A stretch of DNA of 47,904 nt, from NCBI GenBank assembly GCA_023420415.1, contig JAEZWF010000006.1, positions 1-47,904 of the forward strand, given 5' to 3'. Each line of letters begins with the position of its first letter. The first letter of the stretch is position 1. This stretch comes from Actinomycetes bacterium. GTDB taxonomy: Bacteria; Actinomycetota; Actinomycetes; Actinomycetales; Dermatophilaceae. The position numbers were made by a program, and so were the translations under genes. Shown here one piece after another: positions 1 to 7,979 of this stretch. The notes beneath the pieces were generated by a model, which saw only the letters and a program-made list of their open reading frames with translations, was not told the origin of the DNA and ran no database searches.

Positions 1-2
1 CG

Positions 3-815
3 TACTCCTCCACCCCGGTCAGCAGCTGGACCATCACACCCACCAGTCAGGACCAGGCCGGTCGTGGCAGCGACCACGCCACCGCAACGGCAGCCACCAG
101 CCGGAACGGAAACGCGGGCTCGACAGGCAACGTGGACTCGACCGGGGTGGCAGGGCTCGAGGCAGCCTTCGCCACCGCGATGGTGCGCCGGTGCGCGGCC
201 CCGGAACCGGTCGTGATCGGGTACCGGCCCACCGAAGCCATGATCCGCACCGTCAAGGGCCGCGACGGGCACTGCCGGTTCCCCGGATGCACCGTCGCCG
301 CCACGTTCTGCGACCTCGACCACGTCACCCCCTGGCGTGAAGGGTCCACCCTGACTCAGGTGAGCAACCTGATCTGCCTGTGCCGACGACACCACCGCAC
401 CAAACAACTCCGACGCTGGACCGTCCACACGCTCCCCGGCGCCGTCGTCGAATGGACCGACCCCACCGGCCGCCAACGCCTCACCCACCCGGTCCACCAC
501 CTCAACCCCGACCCCCAGCCCTGGCTCAACGACGACGGCCGACCCCTCCCGGACGACACCGGCGCTACACCAGACCGCCCGATCGAGCTGCCCTCACTGC
601 TCGAAGAGGCATTCGAATACCTCACCGACCACCGCGAACGCTTCGGCCCCCAACACCGCAACCTGTTCGACGAATACGGCAAACGCATCGGCCAACTCAT
701 CACCCCCGGCAGCCTGTGGACCGTCGACCTCACCGACGACTACGCCACCCACCTCGCGAGCCGACGAACCACCGGCCGCCGCCGGTCCAACGCCGACGAC
801 CCACCACCGTTCTGA
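3..815 (+). CDS. DUF222/HNH endonuclease-like protein, 5'-truncated
   Basis: The reading frame is open from base 3 to the TGA at 813-815 and has no stop upstream, so the gene begins outside the window; the GTG at 132 is only an internal codon. The visible part carries an HNH nuclease fold: CRFPGC and the following Cys/His pairs form a zinc-ribbon-like frame, then DLDHVTPWREGS supplies the central His, and CLCRRHHRTK the last His pair. The C-terminal 100 residues are Pro/Arg/Asp rich and unremarkable. Actinobacteria usually carry many copies of this family (the 13E12 repeat proteins of M. tuberculosis belong here), normally as DUF222 followed by HNH; the DUF222 part must lie upstream. Its molecular role is not established. 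A second complete member lies at 43368-44690. Confidence 0.88.
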   Translation, partial: YSSTPVSSWTITPTSQDQAGRGSDHATATAATSRNGNAGSTGNVDSTGVAGLEAAFATAMVRRCAAPEPVVIGYRPTEAMIRTVKGRDGHCRFPGCTVAATFCDLDHVTPWREGSTLTQVSNLICLCRRHHRTKQLRRWTVHTLPGAVVEWTDPTGRQRLTHPVHHLNPDPQPWLNDDGRPLPDDTGATPDRPIELPSLLEEAFEYLTDHRERFGPQHRNLFDEYGKRIGQLITPGSLWTVDLTDDYATHLASRRTTGRRRSNADDPPPF

Positions 816-878
816 GTATGGCGCCGCGCTGCGGCCCTGCGCCGTCCTGACCCCGCGTCTGTCGGTACCGTCACCATC

Positions 879-1868
879 GTGACGGCAACCGACGAGACCG
901 CCCAGCTCTACGAGCGCTTCGCCACCAACCAGGCAGCCGGCACGTCCCCGACGTACGAAGCCCTCGCCCGAGCCGTCGCCGCCGATGACCGCCTCCTCGA
1001 GCTGCTCGACGACGTCCCGGAGCCCAAGCGCCAGCCGAACCTCCTCTTCGGCGTCGGCACCCTGCTCGGCGCACCGCTCACCGATCCCGGCGCCTTCACC
1101 GACTGGGTCGCGGCCAGCTGGACGCGCATCCGTCCCGAGATCCTCGCGCGCAGCACCCAGACCAACGAGGCCGCCCGCTGCGCCACCCTGCTGCCCGCAC
1201 TCCTGGCGATCCCCGGCCCGCTCGCCCTCATCGAGGTCGGCGCGAGCGCAGGCCTGACCCTCTACCCCGACCGCTACCGCTACGACTACGGCCGGGGCGT
1301 CATCGGCGACGGCCCCGGCCCCGTCCTCCCGTGCGTGTGGTCGACACCGCAGGGGTATGCCGCGGGGTCACCCGAGCGCGTCCCGACCGTCGCGTGGCGG
1401 GGCGGGTTGGACCTGAATCCCCTTGACCTGACACGCGATGACGACCGCGACTGGCTCACCGCCCTGGTCTGGCCCGAACACCAGGAGCGGCGCGAGCGCA
1501 TCACCAAGGCGGCCGAGCTGGTCCGTGCCGACCCGCCACACCTGCTCCGCGGCGACCTCCTGACCGACCTGCCGGCCCTGGTCGCCGAAGCACCATCCGA
1601 TGCCACCGTCGTCGTCTTCCACTCGGCCGTCCTCGCCTACGTCGAACCCGACGACCGCCGTCGGTTCGCCGACCTCGTCCGCGACCTGCCCGGTCACTGG
1701 ATCGCCAACGAGGGCGTCGGCGTCATGGCAGACCTGGGCATCGCCGAGCCGACCGAACCGACCCCCGAAGGCGCACCGCGGTTCCTCACCGCGCTCGACG
1801 GCATACTCGTCGCCTGGTCCGGGCCCCACGGTCAGGCCTGCCACTGGTTCGGCGACCCCGCTCGCTAG
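879..1868 (+). CDS. DUF2332 family protein
   Basis: A 329-residue soluble protein starting at GTG 879 and ending at TAG 1868. It matches my recollection of DUF2332: an alpha-helical N-terminal half (YERFATNQAAGTSPTYEALARAV), the conserved LIEVGASAGLTLYPDRY stretch around residues 112-130, and a C-terminal region with VVVFHSAVLAYV. The GASAGL loop and the mixed alpha/beta pattern recall a Rossmann or methyltransferase-like fold, but no function is established for the family. It is followed 11 bases later by a membrane protein gene and may share its transcript. No metal-binding motif or signal peptide is visible. Confidence 0.85.
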   Translation: MTATDETAQLYERFATNQAAGTSPTYEALARAVAADDRLLELLDDVPEPKRQPNLLFGVGTLLGAPLTDPGAFTDWVAASWTRIRPEILARSTQTNEAARCATLLPALLAIPGPLALIEVGASAGLTLYPDRYRYDYGRGVIGDGPGPVLPCVWSTPQGYAAGSPERVPTVAWRGGLDLNPLDLTRDDDRDWLTALVWPEHQERRERITKAAELVRADPPHLLRGDLLTDLPALVAEAPSDATVVVFHSAVLAYVEPDDRRRFADLVRDLPGHWIANEGVGVMADLGIAEPTEPTPEGAPRFLTALDGILVAWSGPHGQACHWFGDPAR

Positions 1869-1879
1869 TCTCGACACCC

Positions 1880-2548
1880 ATGGGGGACACCACCATTCAC
1901 GCCCGCGGCGACCGCCCGCGCGAGAACCCGCGCGAGAACCCGACCGTCGAGCGGCTCGTCTTCTTCACCGACGCTGTCGTCGCGATCGCCATGACGCTGC
2001 TCATCCTCCCGCTCATGGAGAGCGTGTCCGAGGCGAAGGCCGACAACCTCACGACCGCGGAGTACCTGAACGAGCACGGCGGGCAGCTGTTCAGCCTGGC
2101 CCTGAGCTTCGTCCTGATCGCGGTCTTCTGGCGTCAGCACCACGGCCTCTTCGACCGCGTCGAACGCGAGACCGGCGCCCTCGTCTGGCTCGACATCGCC
2201 TGGATGTTCACCATCGTCTGGCTCCCCGTCGCCACCGCGCTCACCGGCAGCCTGCACACGGACACGCTCCAGCAGGTCCTCTACATCGGCACGATGTTGG
2301 CCAACGCCGTGATCATGGTCCTCATGAACGTCGTCGTCATCCGCACGCCGCGACTGCTCAAGGCCGGGCAGGAACGCCCGATCGGTGGCCTCTCGGCAGC
2401 GATCGCCCTCGCCCTGCTGTTCGGCGTCGCGCTGCTCGTGGCGGTCCTGTGGCAGGACGACAAGTACTACCCGATGTTCCTGCTCTTCCTCACCGGCCCG
2501 TTGGCCCGGGTCATCCGCAGCCAGCTCGCTCGGCGGATCCCCGCATGA
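1880..2548 (+). CDS. TMEM175-like potassium channel family (DUF1211) membrane protein
   Basis: A 222-residue polytopic membrane protein. After about 25 charged residues, the first helix carries VFFTDAVVAIAMTLLILPL, the degenerate form of the RFSDGVFAIAITLLVL signature of bacterial TMEM175 channels, in which the Phe-Ser-Asp element lines the pore. About six hydrophobic segments follow, including FSLALSFVLIAVFWRQHHGL and a late segment near residues 175-195, as expected for one TMEM175 repeat. Family members form tetrameric potassium-selective leak channels in the cytoplasmic membrane; that activity is inferred here. The ATG at 1880 is the first start after the DUF2332 stop. The stop codon overlaps the next start as ATGA, so translation is probably coupled. 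Confidence 0.85.
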   Translation: MGDTTIHARGDRPRENPRENPTVERLVFFTDAVVAIAMTLLILPLMESVSEAKADNLTTAEYLNEHGGQLFSLALSFVLIAVFWRQHHGLFDRVERETGALVWLDIAWMFTIVWLPVATALTGSLHTDTLQQVLYIGTMLANAVIMVLMNVVVIRTPRLLKAGQERPIGGLSAAIALALLFGVALLVAVLWQDDKYYPMFLLFLTGPLARVIRSQLARRIPA

Positions 2549-3405
2549 CCGACCTGCTCATCAGCTCGCCCGCCAACCCCCGGCTGAAGTCCATCGCCGC
2601 CCTGCGCCGGCGCCGCCACCGGGAGGAGACCGGCCGCACCCTGGTGGAGGGCTACGAGGAGCTGCAGCTCGCGCTCGACGCCGGCGTCACGCCCGAAGTC
2701 CTCTACTGGTGCCCCGAGCTGATGCTCGACCCGGCCACCCAGAGCCGTGTCGTCGACCAGGTGCGCGCACACGGTGTCGAGACGGTGCAGCTGACCCGGG
2801 CGGCCTTCGAGAAGGCGGCCTACCGCGAGGGACCCGACGGCTTCCTTGCGGTCGTGCCCGCGGTCACCCGTCACGCGCGCGACCTCACGGTGGGTCCGGC
2901 CGCGCTCACCGTCCTCACCCAGGGTGTCGAGAAGCCCGGCAACCTCGGCGCGATGTTGCGCACCGCGGACGCCGCCGGGGCCGATGCCGTCATCGCGGCC
3001 GACCCCGTGACCGACTGGGGCAACCCCAACCTCGTGCGCGCCTCCAAGGGCACCGTCTTCAGCGTCCCCGTTGCCAGCGACACCACCGCCGACGCGCTTG
3101 CCTGGCTGGACGAGCAGGGCATCGCGCTCGTGGCCACCACCCCCGACACCGACCTGCTCCACACCGATGTCGACTACACCGGGCCCGTCGCCATCGCCGT
3201 CGGCGCCGAGAAGTACGGCCTCACCGACGAGGTGCTCCACCACGCGGCATACCGCGTCCGCATCCCCATGGTGGGCAAGGCAAACTCGCTCAACGTGGCG
3301 ACATCGGCGGCCATCGTCATCTACGAGGCGGTGCGGCAGCGCGGCGTCGGCCGCGACTCCACCAGCGGCCGGACGGACCCCCGGTCACGCCCCCAGTCAC
3401 ACTGA
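2545..3405 (+). CDS. TrmH/SpoU-family RNA 2'-O-methyltransferase
   Basis: A 286-residue protein starting at ATG 2545, which overlaps the TGA of the channel gene by four bases (ATGA). Residues 1-100 form the L30e-like RNA-binding substrate domain (SSPANPRLKSIAALRRR, then GRTLVEGYEELQLAL). The rest is a SPOUT domain with all three SpoU motifs: EKPGNLGAMLRTADAAGADA, AVGAEKYGLTDEV, and IPMVGKANSLNVATSAA. These form the deep trefoil knot that binds S-adenosylmethionine. Relatives 2'-O-methylate 23S rRNA or tRNA; the exact target cannot be read from sequence. One GTATGCCG octamer on the complementary strand (3245-3252) falls in the AAYR codons near the end. Confidence 0.92.
   Translation: MTDLLISSPANPRLKSIAALRRRRHREETGRTLVEGYEELQLALDAGVTPEVLYWCPELMLDPATQSRVVDQVRAHGVETVQLTRAAFEKAAYREGPDGFLAVVPAVTRHARDLTVGPAALTVLTQGVEKPGNLGAMLRTADAAGADAVIAADPVTDWGNPNLVRASKGTVFSVPVASDTTADALAWLDEQGIALVATTPDTDLLHTDVDYTGPVAIAVGAEKYGLTDEVLHHAAYRVRIPMVGKANSLNVATSAAIVIYEAVRQRGVGRDSTSGRTDPRSRPQSH
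3239..3252 (-). repeat. Long copy of the GTATGCCG repeat inside the methyltransferase gene
   Basis: On the minus strand this reads GTATGCCGCGTGGT, sharing 14 bases with the longer copies at 6642-6659 and 18971-19007. It lies wholly in coding sequence (residues HHAAY of the methyltransferase), so the repeat is tolerated inside a conserved enzyme and is not limited to spacer DNA. Confidence 0.6.
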
Positions 3406-3444
3406 CCCCACCCGTGTCAGGAGCACTGCGCACCGTGTGTCACG

Positions 3445-4089
3445 ATGTTCGGTATGCGAGTTGACCATGTGTCGTATGCAGCGGAGCACGACGGTCTGCA
3501 GGCGACCGCGGAACGCCTGGCCAAGCTGATCGGCGTCGAGCCGGTCGACGGCGGCATCCACCCGCGCTTCGGCACTCGCAACGTGATCCTCCCGCTCGCC
3601 CACGAGCGCTACGTCGAGGTCGTCGAGGTGCTGGACCACCCCGCGTCCGACAAGGCGCCGTTCGGGCAGGCCGTGCGCGCCCGCTCCGAGGCCGGCGGTG
3701 GCTGGCTCGGCTGGGTCATCGCCGTCGACGACATCGCCCCCTTCGAGGAGCGCATCGGTCGCGAGTCGGTCGAGGGCAACCGGCACCGCCCCGACGGCGT
3801 CGAGATCAAGTGGCGCCAGCTCGGCGTCAAGGGCCTCATGGCCGACCCCCAGCTGCCGTTCTTCGTGCAGTGGGCCGACCCGTCGGTGCACCCGTCGGTC
3901 GGCGCTGACACCGAGGTCACCATCGAGGGGCTGCAGATCGCCGGCGACCCCGACCGCGTGCGTGACTGGCTCGACCTGCCGGCCGACAGCACCTCCACGG
4001 TCATCGACTTCACCTTCGTCGCGCCGCGCGGCACCCCCGGCCTGCTGGCCGTCACGTTCGACACCCCGACGGGCGACGTCACCGTCTGA
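3445..4089 (+). CDS. VOC superfamily glyoxalase-like protein
   Basis: A 214-residue protein of the vicinal-oxygen-chelate fold. MRVDHVSYAAEHDGLQATAERLAKLIG opens the first beta-alpha-beta-beta-beta module, with the His of VDHVSY in the usual first metal-ligand position; HPRFGTRNVILPLAHERYVEVVEVLDHP follows, with a possible second ligand in the Glu of YVEVVEV. This layout matches the glyoxalase-like domain found alone in many actinobacteria, whose substrates are mostly unknown. The frame opens at ATG 3445, but ATG 3454 gives the more typical N-terminus MRVDHV and is equally possible. The gene stands alone, about 40 bases after the methyltransferase and convergent with purB. Confidence 0.8.
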   Translation: MFGMRVDHVSYAAEHDGLQATAERLAKLIGVEPVDGGIHPRFGTRNVILPLAHERYVEVVEVLDHPASDKAPFGQAVRARSEAGGGWLGWVIAVDDIAPFEERIGRESVEGNRHRPDGVEIKWRQLGVKGLMADPQLPFFVQWADPSVHPSVGADTEVTIEGLQIAGDPDRVRDWLDLPADSTSTVIDFTFVAPRGTPGLLAVTFDTPTGDVTV

Positions 4090-4121
4090 GGACGCCAAGG
4101 GTCGCTGCCGCGACCGCTCGG

Positions 4122-4139
4122 GTATGCCGCGTGCTCGCC
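4122..4139 (+). repeat. 18-bp extended GTATGCCG repeat in the convergent spacer
   Basis: GTATGCCGCGTGCTCGCC lies in the 63-base gap between two convergent genes (VOC protein and purB). An identical 18-mer occurs at 46926-46943 and a one-base variant (GTGGT for GTGCT) at 6642, 18971 and, inverted, 18990. No coding role here. Confidence 0.75.
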
Positions 4140-4152
4140 TCAGGCGCTCGTG

Positions 4153-5568
4153 TCACTCGGCGTCGAGGTAGTCGACCAGCTGCGGTGCCGCCCCGACGTA
4201 GGTGGCCGGCGTCATCTCCGACAGCCGCGCCGCGACGTCGTCCGGCAGCCCCAGCTTGGCGATGAACTCGCGCAGGTCCTCCCCGTTGACCCGTCGTCCA
4301 CGAGTGAGCTCCTTGAGTCGCTCGTACGGCTCCTCCATGCCGGGAACACCTTGTGCCCCAAGGGCTCTCATCGCCGACTGCACCGGCTCGCCGAGGACCT
4401 CCCAGTTGGCGTCGAGGTCGGCGGCCATCGCGGCGGGCGCCGCGTCGAGCCCCGCAAGGCCCCGGGCCACGTTGTCGATCGCGAGCAGCGAGTGGCCGAA
4501 CGCAGAGCCGATGTTGCGCTGCATCGAGGAGTCGGTGAGGTCGCGCTGCAGCCGCGACTGCACGAGGGTCGAGCCGAGCACGTCGAGCAGGGCGTTGCTG
4601 ACCTCGAGGTTGGCCTCGGCGTTCTCGAACCGGATCGGGTTGACCTTGTGCGGCATCGTCGACGAGCCGACGGTGCCCTGGCCGCGCACCTGCGCGAAGT
4701 AGCCCATCGAGATGTAGGTCCAGACGTCGGTGCACAGGTTGTGCAGCACCCGGTTGAACCGCGCGACATCGGCGTAGAGCTCGGCCTGCCAGTCGTGTGA
4801 CTCGATCTGGGTGGTGAGCGGGTTCCACTGAAGCCCAAGGGATTCCACGAACTCGCGGCTCAGCTCCGGCCAGTCCGCGCCGGGCACGGCGGCCAGGTGG
4901 GCGCCGTAGGTGCCGGTCGCGCCGTTGAGCTTGCCGAGGTACTCGGCGCCCCGGATGCGGCGCAGCTGCCGGCCCAGCCGGTGCGCGAGGACCGCGAGCT
5001 CCTTGCCCATCGTGGTCGGCGTCGCGGGCTGCCCGTGGGTGTGCGCCAGCAGCGGCACGTCGCGCAGGTCCGACGCCATGGTGGCGACCGTCTCGACCAG
5101 TGCCGTGGCTCGCGGCAGCCACACCTGCTCGACGGCACCCTTGACCATGAGCGCATAGGACAGGTTGTTGATGTCCTCGCTGGTGCAGCAGAAGTGGATC
5201 AGCTCGGCCAGCCCCCGGTCCGACTCGTCTGGCGCGATCGCAGAGAGCCGGCGCTTGAGGAAGTACTCGACCGCCTTCACGTCGTGCTGCGTCTCGCGCT
5301 CGATCTCGGCCAGCTCGGCGATCTCGTCGGCGCCGAAGTCCTCGACCACCTGCCGCAGCGCCGTCTGCTCCGCCTCGGTCAGGGACCGGACACCCGGCAC
5401 CACACCATGGGTCGTGAGGAAGACCAGCCACTCCACCTCGACCCGCACCCGCTCGCGGTTGAGCGCCGGCTCGGAAAGGTGGTCGACCAGCGGCGCGACC
5501 GCGCCGCGGTAACGGCCGTCGAGTGCCCCGAGGGCGATGGGTGGGGTCGCGTCAGCAAGCGAAGCCAT
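4153..5568 (-). CDS. purB: Adenylosuccinate lyase
   Basis: A 471-residue enzyme that cleaves SAICAR to AICAR and adenylosuccinate to AMP plus fumarate, in purine synthesis. The fumarase/aspartase superfamily signature is present as GSSTMPHKVNPIRFEN, and the conserved catalytic regions TQHDVKAVEYFLK, HFCCTSEDINN and LAHTHGQPATPTTMGKE are intact. Length and the N-terminus (PPIALGALDGRYRG) resemble the E. coli-type enzyme. I chose ATG 5568 because MASLADATPPIALGALDGRY is the natural N-terminus; the frame remains open further upstream but that part is low-complexity and overlaps the divergent SRPBCC gene. It is a single-gene unit with no other purine gene nearby. Confidence 0.96.
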   Translation of the reverse strand: MASLADATPPIALGALDGRYRGAVAPLVDHLSEPALNRERVRVEVEWLVFLTTHGVVPGVRSLTEAEQTALRQVVEDFGADEIAELAEIERETQHDVKAVEYFLKRRLSAIAPDESDRGLAELIHFCCTSEDINNLSYALMVKGAVEQVWLPRATALVETVATMASDLRDVPLLAHTHGQPATPTTMGKELAVLAHRLGRQLRRIRGAEYLGKLNGATGTYGAHLAAVPGADWPELSREFVESLGLQWNPLTTQIESHDWQAELYADVARFNRVLHNLCTDVWTYISMGYFAQVRGQGTVGSSTMPHKVNPIRFENAEANLEVSNALLDVLGSTLVQSRLQRDLTDSSMQRNIGSAFGHSLLAIDNVARGLAGLDAAPAAMAADLDANWEVLGEPVQSAMRALGAQGVPGMEEPYERLKELTRGRRVNGEDLREFIAKLGLPDDVAARLSEMTPATYVGAAPQLVDYLDAE

Positions 5569-5621
5569 GACCCACAGTCTCCCAGAGCCGAGGGCGTGCT
5601 CCGGACGCGAGGTGTGCCACG

Positions 5622-6098
5622 ATGCCGCGTATGGCCTACACCACCCGCCCACTGGACGCGTCGGTCGAGATCGCCGCACCGCCTGAACGGGTCTGGGAGG
5701 TCGTCTCCGACGTGCGCCGCACCGGCGAGTGGTCACCGGAGTGCCGCAAGGTGGTCGTCCTCGGCGACGGGGCGGTCGGCGTCGGCACCCGCTTCGTCGG
5801 AATCAACCGGCGCGGGTTCCTGGTGTGGCCGACGCGGTCCCGCGTCACGGCATACGACGTCGGCCGGCGCATCGAGTGGCGCGTCCTCGACAACGGCGCG
5901 CTCTGGTCCTACGACCTCGAGCCGGCTGGCCCGGGCGCCACGCGGCTCACGTCACGGCGCCGAACTCCGCACGGAGTCAAGGACTTTGCCGCCCGCTTCA
6001 CCGAGCTGTTCCTCGGCGGCAACCCTGAGCACACCGTCGAGCTCGAGGACGGCATGCGCCGGTCGCTGGGACGCATCCGCGAGCTCGCCGAGCGCTGA
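5622..6098 (+). CDS. SRPBCC (START/Bet v1-like) family protein
   Basis: A 158-residue soluble protein with the polyketide-cyclase/dehydrase pattern: LDASVEIAAPPERVWEVVSDVRRTGEWSPECRKVVVLG at the start, then beta strands such as GTRFVGINRRG and RIEWRVLDNGALWSYDLEP, and a long C-terminal helix (MRRSLGRIRELAER). The fold makes a hydrophobic ligand pocket, but such proteins bind varied small molecules and no ligand can be named. ATG 5622 opens the frame; ATG 5631 (MAYTTRPLD) is the better-looking start. It is divergent from purB and ends six bases before the convergent LLM/hemerythrin gene. Confidence 0.85.
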   Translation: MPRMAYTTRPLDASVEIAAPPERVWEVVSDVRRTGEWSPECRKVVVLGDGAVGVGTRFVGINRRGFLVWPTRSRVTAYDVGRRIEWRVLDNGALWSYDLEPAGPGATRLTSRRRTPHGVKDFAARFTELFLGGNPEHTVELEDGMRRSLGRIRELAER

Positions 6099-6103
6099 CG
6101 CCC

Positions 6104-7519
6104 CTACTGGAACCCGTACCGGTCCAGCGCCCCCACGAGGTGCTCCTCCTCGTAGGAAAGGTGCTCCAGCAGGTCATCGCTCAGCCGGTCGACAACCCGT
6201 TGCAGCTCAGCGGTTCCCGAGTCGCCGGACACGAGCCCCACCAGGGCGTCGTCGAGCTGTTCGAGGATGTCGTGGATGACGACGTGATCCTGCTCGAGCT
6301 TGTCGATGACCGGGGTGAGCGCCGGGTCGCTGCGCCGCAGGTGCGGGAAGATCGAGCGGTCCTCGAGCGTGTGGTGCCCGGTGACGAACCGGCAGTACTG
6401 CGCGCAGTAGGCGCCGAGGGTCCAGTTGTTCTGGCGCATGGTGAGCTCGTTGATGATGTTGCGCGCGCGGTGGGCCTGCTCCTCGCCAGCCATCACCTGC
6501 TGCACGATGTCGCGCAGCTGCGCCAGCTCGGCCCGCAACCCGTCGTGGATCTCCACGAGGTGGGCGCCGGAGCCGGCGTGCGGTTCGGAGGACCTTGCCT
6601 GTGCCGCAACAGTTTCCGTGGCGTCCGCCGATGTCGTCACGGTATGCCGCGTGGTCGCCTCCTCGGGTGCGCTCGCCCGGCGTGCCCGCTCGGCATCGAC
6701 GAGCTCGCGCGTCGCCGGTGCCACCTCTGCGGCGAACCGCTGCACATCGCGCACCGACCCGACGCCGGTGATGAAGGTGCTCATGCCCTGCTCCAGGGCG
6801 AGCTCGGCCAGGGCCTCGGCCTCGAGGCCGAAGATGTTGTAGAGACGCCGCACTGACGCCGGATCGCGTCCGGCCTCCAATGCCGCCGCGTCGATCTGCT
6901 CACTGAGGGCACCCAACGCGGGCGGGTCGGCATACCCCATCGACGGCAGCCATCCGTCGGCGAGGCGACCGGTCAGGCGCAGCATCCGCGGCTTGTAGGC
7001 GCCGACCCAGATCTCGACGGGGTGCACGGGCGCGGGCCCGGAGTGCAGCCCCTTCACCTGGTAGTGCTCGCCGTCGACGTGGACCGAGCCCGACCCGGCC
7101 CAGACGCCGCGCAGGACCTCGATGCCCTCTTGGAGGGCCTTGATCGACTCGCCCGGCGAGCGGCGCGGGCCGCCCGCGGCGGCGATGGCGTCCCAGAACG
7201 CGCCGGTGCCGATGCCCAGCTCCGCCCGTCCGCCGGTGAGCCGGTCCAGTGTGGCGACACTGCGGCCCAGCACCACCGGCGGGCGGAGCGGGAGGTTGGC
7301 GACGTTGGGCGCCAACCGGATCTGTGACGTGCGCGCGCCGATGAAGGCCAGAAGCGTCCAGGCGTCCACCTGACGCGCGTTGTAGGGGTGGTCCTGGATG
7401 GTGACGTAGTCGAGCCCGGCGACGTCGGCCGCCTCGCTCAGCTCGACGACCTGGTCGACGGCGTCGGCGTCCGGGGTCGGGAAGATCCCGAACCGCAGCT
7501 CCTGCCCGTAGTCAGGCAT
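6104..7519 (-). CDS. LLM-class flavin-dependent oxidoreductase fused to a hemerythrin domain
   Basis: A 471-residue two-domain protein. Residues 1-270 are a luciferase-like monooxygenase (TIM barrel): ELRFGIFPTPDAD, GLDYVTIQDHPYNARQVDAWTLLAFI, and LTGGRAELGIGTGAFWDAIA, the nucleotide-binding region typical of F420- or FMN-dependent members. Residues 271-320 are an Ala/Ser/Thr/Glu-rich linker containing ATTRHT, encoded by an 18-bp copy of the dispersed repeat. Residues 321-471 form a hemerythrin four-helix bundle with candidate di-iron ligands His325, His382 or 383, Glu386, His412, His416, His453, and Glu457/His460. The hemerythrin could bind O2 or NO, or sense oxygen, next to a flavin enzyme; that is inference. 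The stop of the TPR gene lies three bases from its start, so the two are probably co-transcribed. Confidence 0.9.
   Translation of the reverse strand: MPDYGQELRFGIFPTPDADAVDQVVELSEAADVAGLDYVTIQDHPYNARQVDAWTLLAFIGARTSQIRLAPNVANLPLRPPVVLGRSVATLDRLTGGRAELGIGTGAFWDAIAAAGGPRRSPGESIKALQEGIEVLRGVWAGSGSVHVDGEHYQVKGLHSGPAPVHPVEIWVGAYKPRMLRLTGRLADGWLPSMGYADPPALGALSEQIDAAALEAGRDPASVRRLYNIFGLEAEALAELALEQGMSTFITGVGSVRDVQRFAAEVAPATRELVDAERARRASAPEEATTRHTVTTSADATETVAAQARSSEPHAGSGAHLVEIHDGLRAELAQLRDIVQQVMAGEEQAHRARNIINELTMRQNNWTLGAYCAQYCRFVTGHHTLEDRSIFPHLRRSDPALTPVIDKLEQDHVVIHDILEQLDDALVGLVSGDSGTAELQRVVDRLSDDLLEHLSYEEEHLVGALDRYGFQ
6642..6659 (+). repeat. 18-bp extended GTATGCCG repeat inside the fusion linker
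   Basis: GTATGCCGCGTGGTCGCC, identical to both arms of the palindrome at 18971-19007. On the gene strand it encodes ATTRHT in the linker between the oxidoreductase and hemerythrin domains, a place where an insertion would be tolerated. Confidence 0.8.
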
Positions 7520-7522
7520 CGC

Positions 7523-7948
7523 TCAGGCGTCGCCAGAGGTGGCGTCGTCGGACGACGCGTCGTCGTCGCGCTTCGCCTCGCCGTAGGCCTCGGGGCGCTC
7601 GTAGTCGCCCAGGACCTCCGCGAGGGCGAGGTGCTGACGCGCCTCGTCGTGCTTCGACTGCCGCTGCAGGGTGCGCCCTAGGAGCAGGTGGGCGTAGCCG
7701 TCGGTGGGCTCGTCCGCGACCAGGTCGCGCAGCGTGGCCTCGGCGCGGCCCAGCTGGGCGGAGCCGAAGTAGGCCCGGGCGAGCATCTCGCGCAGCTCGG
7801 TGGTGCCGTGCATCATCTCGGACTCGCGGGCCTCGTCCACGAGCGCGACGAGCGCAGTCGCGGCCGCGGCGTAGTCGCCGTGGTCGAAGAGGCTGCGGGC
7901 CCAGGTGAGCCGCAGCTCGAAGGGGCTGGTGTTCGTCATCGTGGTCAT
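7523..7948 (-). CDS. Small tetratricopeptide-repeat protein
   Basis: A 141-residue protein with about three TPR-like helix pairs: FELRLTWARSLFDHGDYAAAATALVALVDEA, LREMLARAYFGSAQLGRAEATLRDLVADEP, and GYAHLLLGRTLQRQSKHDEARQHLALAEVLG, followed by an acidic low-complexity tail (DDDASSDDATSGDA). TPRs mediate protein-protein contacts; no partner is evident. ATG 7948 opens the frame and ATG 7939 is a second candidate. It sits between the tyrosine phosphatase (25 bases upstream) and the LLM/hemerythrin gene (three bases downstream), so it may be part of the long minus-strand array that begins with cydA, or be transcribed from the AT-rich spacer just ahead of it. Confidence 0.8.
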   Translation of the reverse strand: MTTMTNTSPFELRLTWARSLFDHGDYAAAATALVALVDEARESEMMHGTTELREMLARAYFGSAQLGRAEATLRDLVADEPTDGYAHLLLGRTLQRQSKHDEARQHLALAEVLGDYERPEAYGEAKRDDDASSDDATSGDA

Positions 7949-7961
7949 GCCCCCATCAACT

Positions 7962-7979
7962 TAGTTTTGGATTCAACTA
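7962..7979 (-). promoter_or_regulatory. AT-rich dyad upstream of the TPR gene
   Basis: TAGTT-N8-AACTA forms an inverted repeat in a short AT-rich island (7958-7980) in otherwise GC-rich DNA. It overlaps the last codons of the phosphatase and precedes the TPR gene start by 14 bases, so it could be an operator or part of a promoter. I cannot place clear -35 and -10 elements. Confidence 0.3.
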
